Positions 7,156 to 11,282 of a stretch of DNA of 12,279 nt are shown one piece after another (positions within the stretch are counted from its first letter, which is position 1; every line of letters begins with the position of its first letter). The notes beneath the pieces were generated by a model. That model had not been told where the DNA came from. It saw only the letters and a program-made list of their open reading frames with translations, and ran no database searches. The translations under genes and the position numbers were made by a program. The stretch is from Solirubrobacteraceae bacterium. Its GTDB lineage: Bacteria > Actinomycetota > Thermoleophilia > Solirubrobacterales > Solirubrobacteraceae. The stretch spans positions 1 through 12,279 of the forward strand of contig JASHYF010000065.1 in NCBI GenBank assembly GCA_030043235.1. The letters are read 5' to 3'.

Positions 7156-8333
7156 CTGCGGCGCAGCCCGAGGATGCTCAGCAGGAACGACGAGAAGAAG
7201 ATCTGGATTCCCACGATCAACAGCGACGCGGCGATCACCGCGAGATGTTCGTCGGCGAGCGAGCCAAAGCCGTGCGAGATCCACGTCGCGGCGATCACCG
7301 TCCCCATGGCGATCCCCACGAGCGAGAAGGCTCCTCCGAGCAGCAGCCCGTGCTCGAGCCGGAAGCGCGCGCGCATGCGGTCGAACCACGGGTCCTGCTC
7401 GCCCATGAAGTAGGTGCCGTAGGCATGCGCGCAGAGGCCGAGCGCGAGCACCTGCGTGCCGACGATCATCAGCAGCGCGCCGCCGATCAGCGCGTGCAGG
7501 CCCCACGCGCGGCCGAAGAAGTCAAGGCCGGCCCCGACGAACACGACGATCACGGTGCCCAGGCCGGCGAGCACGGTGCCGGGGATGACGAACAGATGCG
7601 TGGGGCTGTGCACGAGCAGGAAGCGCAGATGGCGCCAGCCGTCGCGGAAGCTCGAGAGCTTGCTCTCGCCCCCGCGCGGGTGATACACGATCGGGAACTC
7701 CGCGATCCGCAGGTTCTCCTTGGAGGCCCTGATCACCATCTCCGAGGCGAACTCCATGCCGGTCGTGCGCAGGTCCAGGCGCGGCAGCACGTCGGCCCGC
7801 AGCGCGCGCATGCCGCAGTGCGCGTCGTTGATGCCCGTGCGAAAGAACAGGTTGAGCAGCCCCGTGAGGATCGGGTTGCCGACGTAGCGGTGAAGCCACG
7901 GCATCGCGCCAGGCTGAATGTTGTCCATGCGGTCGCCCATCACCAGCTCCGCGCCGGCCTCGAGCTCGGCGACGAAGCGGGGGATCTCGCTGAAGTCGTA
8001 CGTGAGGTCGGCGTCGGCCATCACGATGTAGCGGCCCCTGGAGGCGGCGAACCCGGCCATGTAGGCGCTTCCGTAGCCGCGCCTGCGTTCGACCACCACG
8101 CGCGCGCCGGCCTGTTCGGCCAGCCGCGCGGAGTCGTCCTCGGAGTCGTTGTCGGCGACCACGACCTCGCCCGGCACGCCCATGCGCACGATCGCTTCCA
8201 GCGCTGCGTTCACGCACGAGACGATGTTCTCGGCCTCGTTCAGGCAGGGGATCACCACGGACACGAGCGGCGTCTCGGCATCCTCGGGCGCGGCCCGTGC
8301 GGGAGGGTCGCTGGTGGGTGCGAGTGTGCTCAC
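7152..8333 (-). CDS. DPM1-like GT2, polyprenyl-phosphate glycosyltransferase with C-terminal membrane helices
   Basis: A 393-residue protein. Residues 22 to about 240 form a GT-A domain of the dolichyl-phosphate mannosyltransferase type: PLVSVVIPCLNEAENI (22-37), VVADNDSEDDSA (58-69), the DXD-type metal site in MADADLTYD (105-113), GDRMDN (133-138) and AHCGMRALRAD (171-181). Four hydrophobic segments follow at about 247-270, 279-300, 327-350 and 364-390. It should transfer a sugar from a nucleotide donor to undecaprenyl or decaprenyl phosphate at the inner face of the membrane; the sugar cannot be read from the sequence. It overlaps the DUF2142 gene by four bases, the expected donor-maker and donor-user pair. 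The GTG start at 8333 has no strong ribosome site. A 114-bp copy of its codons 298-335 survives at 11123-11236. Confidence 0.93.
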   Translation of the reverse strand: MSTLAPTSDPPARAAPEDAETPLVSVVIPCLNEAENIVSCVNAALEAIVRMGVPGEVVVADNDSEDDSARLAEQAGARVVVERRRGYGSAYMAGFAASRGRYIVMADADLTYDFSEIPRFVAELEAGAELVMGDRMDNIQPGAMPWLHRYVGNPILTGLLNLFFRTGINDAHCGMRALRADVLPRLDLRTTGMEFASEMVIRASKENLRIAEFPIVYHPRGGESKLSSFRDGWRHLRFLLVHSPTHLFVIPGTVLAGLGTVIVVFVGAGLDFFGRAWGLHALIGGALLMIVGTQVLALGLCAHAYGTYFMGEQDPWFDRMRARFRLEHGLLLGGAFSLVGIAMGTVIAATWISHGFGSLADEHLAVIAASLLIVGIQIFFSSFLLSILGLRRR

Positions 8334-8385
8334 AGGCTGAGGCTCGAGACGGCCGCGATTCGAGAAGTCGCGCAGCAGGCGCTGC

Positions 8386-8395
8386 GGTTATAACC
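8386..8395. promoter_or_regulatory. Palindrome GGTTATAACC with possible -10 element
   Basis: A perfect 10-bp palindrome in the leader of the DPM1-like gene, 52 bases before its start. Read on the minus strand it gives TATAAC, a plausible -10 hexamer, but no convincing -35 lies at normal distance. It stands out as the A/T-rich core of an otherwise G/C-rich gap and could serve as promoter or operator. Confidence 0.35.
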
Positions 8396-8410
8396 CCTGG
8401 CGGGGCGGAA

Positions 8411-8458
8411 AGTGGCGCAACGGGGTCGGTGCACCGCGAGATGAGATGCTAGCGGGAT
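8411..8458 (+). repeat. Left copy of a 48-bp direct repeat: orphaned leader of the GT4 gene
   Basis: This matches 11235-11282 at 46 of 48 positions and in the same direction; the last 28 bases are identical. In the right copy the repeat ends in the first two bases of the GT4 start codon. Here the same spot reads ATC and runs on into the end of the Fic gene, with its stop at 8466. This copy is therefore best explained as a leader cut off from its gene by the inserted module. Confidence 0.85.
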
Positions 8459-8465
8459 CGCGGCG

Positions 8466-9104
8466 TCAGGCGTCTAGCAGGTGTGCTTGGAGCATCTCCA
8501 GGAGGACTCCCGTCATCACCTGGTGGTCGTGCTGCATCGACGCGTACGCGGCGAGGGCGTACGCAACTCCCACGGGGCGTGGCTTGATGGCGAGGAATGG
8601 TGGCAGGCCGTAGCGCAACGCGGCCCAGTTCCCCCACATGCGGGCGGTTCGCCCGTTGCCGTTCGCGAACGGGTGAATCCGAACCCACTCGCCATGCAGC
8701 GACGCGCAGAGGGTGAGCACGGAAAGCAGCTGCTGGCTCTCCGCAGGTCCGCTCCCTGCGGAGATCACGCTGTCAAGGGCGGCGGTCGCACTCCGGGCTG
8801 CGCGCTCGAAGTTATCGAGCTCCAGCGGCACGTTCGCGGACGGAACGCCAGTGAAGCCGCCAACTTCCACCTCGTATCCATTGAGCTCGGGAAAGTCGGG
8901 GTCGCTGTCGCGGATCCCACCCGCGTAATAGGGCACCGGCAGGGCTATACCGCGATAGATCGCACGATGCCAGTCCTGCGCCATCGCCACGGTTGGGGCA
9001 TCTCGTGTGCGAGCGCGGGCCGCGATGCCCTTCAGGGTCGCGCTGACGTTCGCGGCGATTTGAGGTTCGGAGCCTGGAGGATCGTCGTTCCAGGCAACCG
9101 CCAT
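8466..9104 (-). CDS. Fic-domain protein, probable AMP-transferase toxin partner
   Basis: A 212-residue compact Fic protein. The signature HPFANGNGRTAR is at 144-155. His144 would be the catalytic base and the GNGR loop the ATP anion hole; Asn148 sits where most Fic enzymes carry Asp or Glu for the metal. A target-binding flap is suggested by EVEVGGFTGVP (78-88), after AGGIRDSD (61-68). Fic enzymes usually move AMP from ATP onto Ser, Thr or Tyr of target proteins. Near the N-terminus, SATLKG (21-26) resembles the self-inhibitory S/T-x-x-x-E-G/N motif but with Lys in place of Glu. The ATG overlaps the upstream gene's stop (TGATG), so it depends on translation of the ribbon-helix-helix protein, the arrangement of an antitoxin-toxin pair. 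G+C looks lower than in the neighbouring glycan genes. The target is unknown. Confidence 0.88.
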   Translation of the reverse strand: MAVAWNDDPPGSEPQIAANVSATLKGIAARARTRDAPTVAMAQDWHRAIYRGIALPVPYYAGGIRDSDPDFPELNGYEVEVGGFTGVPSANVPLELDNFERAARSATAALDSVISAGSGPAESQQLLSVLTLCASLHGEWVRIHPFANGNGRTARMWGNWAALRYGLPPFLAIKPRPVGVAYALAAYASMQHDHQVMTGVLLEMLQAHLLDA

Positions 9105-9439
9105 CAGGAGGCGGCGAACATCGCGCCGATGCCGTACGCGTCGGCCGTTGCCGGCGTCTGGGCGCGGCGGCTCTTGAGCGGGTCCTGCTCGTAGGCCTCG
9201 CCATGGGCGACCGCCGCGATGTCCGCTTGGAGGCGGTCGGCGGCGCGGTAGCTTCGTAGGAGCTCCAGTGTCCCGGTCATGTCTTGCTCGAGCAGTAGAG
9301 ATGCGGCCCGGAGCTCGCGCTCCAGCATCTCCTCAGCCAGCTGGTTCTTCGACACGCCGAAACGCTTGGCGACCAGGCCGAGCAGCTCATGGGTCCTGCG
9401 GTTGTGGAAGCGGAGCGTGAACTTCGCGGGGGTGTCCAT
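9104..9439 (-). CDS. Ribbon-helix-helix antitoxin-like protein, partner of the Fic gene
   Basis: A 111-residue protein whose N-terminus fits a ribbon-helix-helix DNA-binding fold: the strand KFTLRF (6-11), then helix HELLGLVAKRF, turn GVSKN, and helix QLAEEMLERELRAA. The rest is a charged helical region and a tail ending YGIGAMFAAS, which could contact the Fic partner. Proteins of this kind bind operator DNA as dimers and neutralise a toxin encoded next. The ATG at 9439 is preceded by GGGAGA five bases upstream; the open frame extends to 9517, but that would run across the promoter. Its stop shares a base with the Fic start. It probably represses its own promoter, where a 10-bp direct repeat covers the -35 element. 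The antitoxin role is inferred from fold and context. Confidence 0.8.
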   Translation of the reverse strand: MDTPAKFTLRFHNRRTHELLGLVAKRFGVSKNQLAEEMLERELRAASLLLEQDMTGTLELLRSYRAADRLQADIAAVAHGEAYEQDPLKSRRAQTPATADAYGIGAMFAAS

Positions 9440-9444
9440 CGGTC

Positions 9445-9450
9445 TCTCCC
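9445..9450 (-). promoter_or_regulatory. Ribosome binding site that sets the antitoxin start
   Basis: On the minus strand GGGAGA lies five bases before the ATG at 9439. This is one of the clearest Shine-Dalgarno sites in the window and decides this start over the longer frame beginning at 9517. Confidence 0.65.
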
Positions 9451-9488
9451 GGTTCGGTGGGGATCCTCGAGTCGGAGCCCAGCACATC

Positions 9489-9517
9489 ACGATAGCGGAA
9501 GGGCAATGTGCCGTCAA
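9489..9517 (-). promoter_or_regulatory. Sigma70-type promoter of the antitoxin-Fic operon
   Basis: Minus strand TTGACG (9517-9512), exactly 17 bases, then TATCGT (9494-9489). Spacing and hexamers fit a housekeeping promoter well. Transcription would start near 9482, giving a leader of about 43 bases before the ATG at 9439. It lets the antitoxin-Fic pair be expressed independently of the ATPase gene upstream. Confidence 0.65.
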
Positions 9518-9535
9518 GCTTCGCCTGTGCCGTCA
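9507..9535. repeat. 10-bp direct repeat over the promoter, candidate antitoxin operator
   Basis: TGTGCCGTCA occurs perfectly at 9507-9516 and again at 9526-9535, 19 bases apart, with AAGCTT straddling the gap. The first copy covers most of the -35 hexamer of the antitoxin promoter. Ribbon-helix-helix repressors often bind such paired short sites, so this is a natural candidate for autoregulation. Confidence 0.45.
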
Positions 9536-9567
9536 CTCGTTGCCCAGACGCGGGCGAGCTCCATCGA

Positions 9568-9612
9568 CCCGCGCGTGCGGGCGCAGCGGCGCTACATGCA
9601 GCGACCGGTCGC
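9568..9612. other. Hairpin and 12-bp palindrome downstream of the ATPase gene
   Basis: CCCGC (9568-9572) and GCGGG (9577-9581) form a 5-bp stem with a 4-base loop. GCGACCGGTCGC (9601-9612) is a perfect palindrome lying 11 bases past the ATPase stop. Either could end the ATPase transcript or be a protein site; there is no T tract. Otherwise nothing is seen in this part of the 184-bp gap between the ATPase and antitoxin genes. Confidence 0.3.
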
Positions 9613-9623
9613 ACCCACCGCCA

Positions 9624-11018
9624 TCACTCGAACAGCTCCGCCGCTGTCACGAGGAGGACGTTCTCGCAGGCGGCGCGTCTTTGCAGCGAGCGGGTGAAGC
9701 CGCGGCGCGCGAACAACATGAGCTGGGCGTTCGCCGTGCGTCCGTCGACGGCGTCACGACTCCTGAGCAGCGCCTCCAGCACGTCCTCGTCGACCGCTCG
9801 CCGTGACCACTTGCACGATCCGAGCAGTGTGTACTGGCGGCGATCCGCGCAGGCGATATCGATCTCGTGGCGTCCGTCGCGCGACCACCACGATCCGATC
9901 GCGTTCGCGCCGCGGGCAGCGTCGATCTCCGAGTAGCGCCCCAGCCAGGCACGGCACAGCTCCTCGAAGACGCCCCCCACGTAGGTGTCGAGGTCGGCCG
10001 CCACCTGCTCCCACACCGAATCCACCGCCTCGCCCCGGTCCAGCCGGCTGCGATTGGGCGCCACACGACGGAACCAGAAGCGAAAGAACGGGTCGCTGAT
10101 CTGCCAGAAGCCGCGCCTGCGGCGAGCGCCGGGGACGACTGGCAAGCGCTCCTGCACGTAGCCGAGCGCCGCAAGGCGCTCGAGCAGGACGGCGACGTTG
10201 GAGCTTGGAAGTTCGAGCAGGCTGCCGATCTGTGCATTGCGTGTGCGCCCGGATGCGATCGCTGAGAGGACCCCGAAGTAGCGTTTCGGGTCGCGGATGC
10301 CTCGCTCCTCTCTGACGAGCGTCAGCGGCTCCTCATACAGCGGCGCTCCCTTGCGGAGGATCGCCTCGCGCACCACCTGCCGCAGATGGCGGTTGCCGGC
10401 CCACACCTGGTACTGGGGCGTGCCGCCGATCACCGCATAGCGCTCCACCAGTTCCTCCGGCGAGCTGCGTGCCGGCGCGAGCGCCCGCGCGTCGCGGTAG
10501 TCCAGCGGTTCGATCGTCGGCCGGAAAGTGGCGCGGCCGTGCAGGGGCGCGTCGTACGAGAGCAACCCCTCCATGAACGTCAGCGCGCTGCCGGACAGCA
10601 CCATGCAGATCGGGACTCTCCGAGGATCCCATCCATCCCAGTACCTCTGGATGATCGACGGCAGCGCCGGCTCAGACAGGCAGGCGTACTGGAACTCGTC
10701 GATTACCACCACCAGCGGTCGCTGTTCGGCCTGAGCGCCGAGGAAGTCAAATGCGGCGTCCCACGAGTCGAGGCTCAGCGGCGGCGCGCCCGGCAGCAGC
10801 CGTGCGGCCTCGGCAGCGAAGGCAGCCATCTGCACGGCGCGGGGCTGCTCGTCGGCCTGGTAGCTGACGACGCCCTCCCCGGCGAAGGCGTGCGCGAGCA
10901 GGAACGTCTTGCCGACGCGTCGGCGTCCGCGCAGGACGACGAGGCTCGGAGCGGACTCGCGCTGTTCGCGCAGCAGCGCGAGCTCCCGCTCGCGATCGAC
11001 CAGAGGTCTCATCCTCAT
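9624..11018 (-). CDS. AAA-type ATPase with winged helix and DUF234-like nuclease-fold C-terminus
   Basis: A 464-residue protein of the 'archaeal ATPase' group also common in bacteria. PLVDRERELALL (5-16) is the usual opening; Walker A GRRRVGKT is at 31-38, Walker B VVVIDEFQ at 103-110 and a sensor-like LSGS at 141-144. A winged-helix region lies around 245-305 and the family segment WQISDPFFRFWFR at 305-317. The C-terminal part resembles the DUF234 PD-(D/E)XK-like domain, with EIDIA (385-389) and then GSCKW (400-404), where Ser401 stands in place of the acidic residue usual before x-K. Cellular roles of this family are mostly unknown; some members are linked to mobile or defence regions. The ATG at 11018 follows an AT-rich repeat region without a ribosome site; ATG 11012 is an alternative. 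It lies upstream of the antitoxin-Fic pair on the same strand. Confidence 0.88.
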   Translation of the reverse strand: MRMRPLVDRERELALLREQRESAPSLVVLRGRRRVGKTFLLAHAFAGEGVVSYQADEQPRAVQMAAFAAEAARLLPGAPPLSLDSWDAAFDFLGAQAEQRPLVVVIDEFQYACLSEPALPSIIQRYWDGWDPRRVPICMVLSGSALTFMEGLLSYDAPLHGRATFRPTIEPLDYRDARALAPARSSPEELVERYAVIGGTPQYQVWAGNRHLRQVVREAILRKGAPLYEEPLTLVREERGIRDPKRYFGVLSAIASGRTRNAQIGSLLELPSSNVAVLLERLAALGYVQERLPVVPGARRRRGFWQISDPFFRFWFRRVAPNRSRLDRGEAVDSVWEQVAADLDTYVGGVFEELCRAWLGRYSEIDAARGANAIGSWWSRDGRHEIDIACADRRQYTLLGSCKWSRRAVDEDVLEALLRSRDAVDGRTANAQLMLFARRGFTRSLQRRAACENVLLVTAAELFE

Positions 11019-11052
11019 ATACTACTTTATGAGATAGTATTTCATGAAATAG
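11019..11052 (-). promoter_or_regulatory. AT-rich tandem 15-bp repeats upstream of the ATPase, promoter/operator
   Basis: On the minus strand CTATTTCATGAAATA (11052-11038) is followed directly by CTATCTCATAAAGTA (11037-11023), matching at 12 of 15 positions. The first unit contains the perfect palindrome ATTTCATGAAAT (11039-11050), and ATACTA/TAGTAT (11019-11024, 11035-11040) make a further inverted repeat. TAAAGT (11029-11024) ends five bases before the ATG at 11018 and could be the -10 element of a leaderless transcript. The A/T content is extreme for this window. A regulator, perhaps the winged-helix ATPase itself, may bind here. Confidence 0.5.
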
Positions 11053-11068
11053 GCATTCCTCTCTCCAC

Positions 11069-11101
11069 GGCGAAGGCGGAGCGCCGACCACCGGCTTCGC
11101 C
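11069..11101. other. Imperfect stem-loop in the gap before the glycosyltransferase remnant
   Basis: GGCGAAGGCGG (11069-11079) and CCGGCTTCGCC (11091-11101) pair at 10 of 11 positions around an 11-base loop; the right arm also starts the small hairpin CCGGCTTCGCCGG (11091-11103). No gene is visible in 11053-11122. The structure lies at the right edge of the inserted module and could be a terminator relic or an end structure of the insert. Confidence 0.35.
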
Positions 11102-11122
11102 GGGGTGCTTCCCGCCTCCCCA

Positions 11123-11236
11123 GGCGCCACCGAGCAGCAGCCCGTGCTCGAGGCGGAAGCGCGCGCGCATGCGGTCGAACCACGGGTCCTGCTCGCCCAT
11201 GAAGTAGGTGCCGTGGGCGTGCGCGCAGAGCCCGAG
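11123..11236 (-). pseudogene. Remnant of a DPM1-like GT2 gene (codons 298-335)
   Basis: This 114-bp stretch aligns without gaps to 7329-7442 inside the intact DPM1-like gene, with about six mismatches, two of them near the outer edge. Translated on the minus strand it keeps the reading frame (AHAHGTYFMGEQDPWFDRM and onward), with a single clear residue change, Tyr to His, before it breaks off after LLLGGA. Both ends are lost: similarity stops abruptly at 11123, and at 11236 it is joined to the GT4 leader repeat, sharing the two bases AG. It is non-functional. It documents that a second copy of the DPM1-like gene once stood, in the same orientation, just upstream of the GT4 gene. Confidence 0.85.
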
Positions 11237-11282
11237 TGGCGCAACGGGGGCGATGCACCGCGAGATGAGATGCTAGCGGGAT
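11235..11282 (+). repeat. Right copy of the 48-bp direct repeat: leader of the GT4 gene
   Basis: Partner of 8411-8458 (46 of 48 positions). It forms the immediate 5' region of the GT4 gene and includes the first two bases of its ATG. The stretch shared exactly by both copies contains GAGATGAG, about a dozen bases before the start, which might act as a weak ribosome site, and an in-frame TGA at 11266-11268 that fixes the start downstream. Confidence 0.85.

Noticed and set aside
7156..7506. N-terminal extension of the DUF2142 frame up to 7506
   Set aside because: This part reads out of frame through the DPM1-like gene and has Arg-rich shadow composition. GTG 7155 gives the GTGA overlap and a normal protein start.
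7137..8393. 418-codon open frame on the plus strand opposite the DPM1-like gene
   Set aside because: It is antisense to a well-supported GT2 gene and is rich in Arg/His/Glu with no domain.
9440..9517. Longer start for the antitoxin gene at 9517
   Set aside because: It would place the start within the -35 element, and the clear GGGAGA site points to ATG 9439.
11019..11052. CRISPR-like array from the tandem 15-bp units
   Set aside because: There are only two imperfect units with no spacers and no cas genes; an operator is simpler.
10386..11207. 273-codon plus-strand open frame whose tail matches part of another plus-strand frame near 7413
   Set aside because: The shared tail is only the antisense reading of the duplicated DPM1-like segment; the rest is antisense to the ATPase.
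8411..11282. The 48-bp direct repeats as phage-type attachment sites
   Set aside because: There is no integrase or tRNA gene between or beside them, and the neighbouring remnant of the DPM1-like gene shows that the duplication was longer than a short core site.
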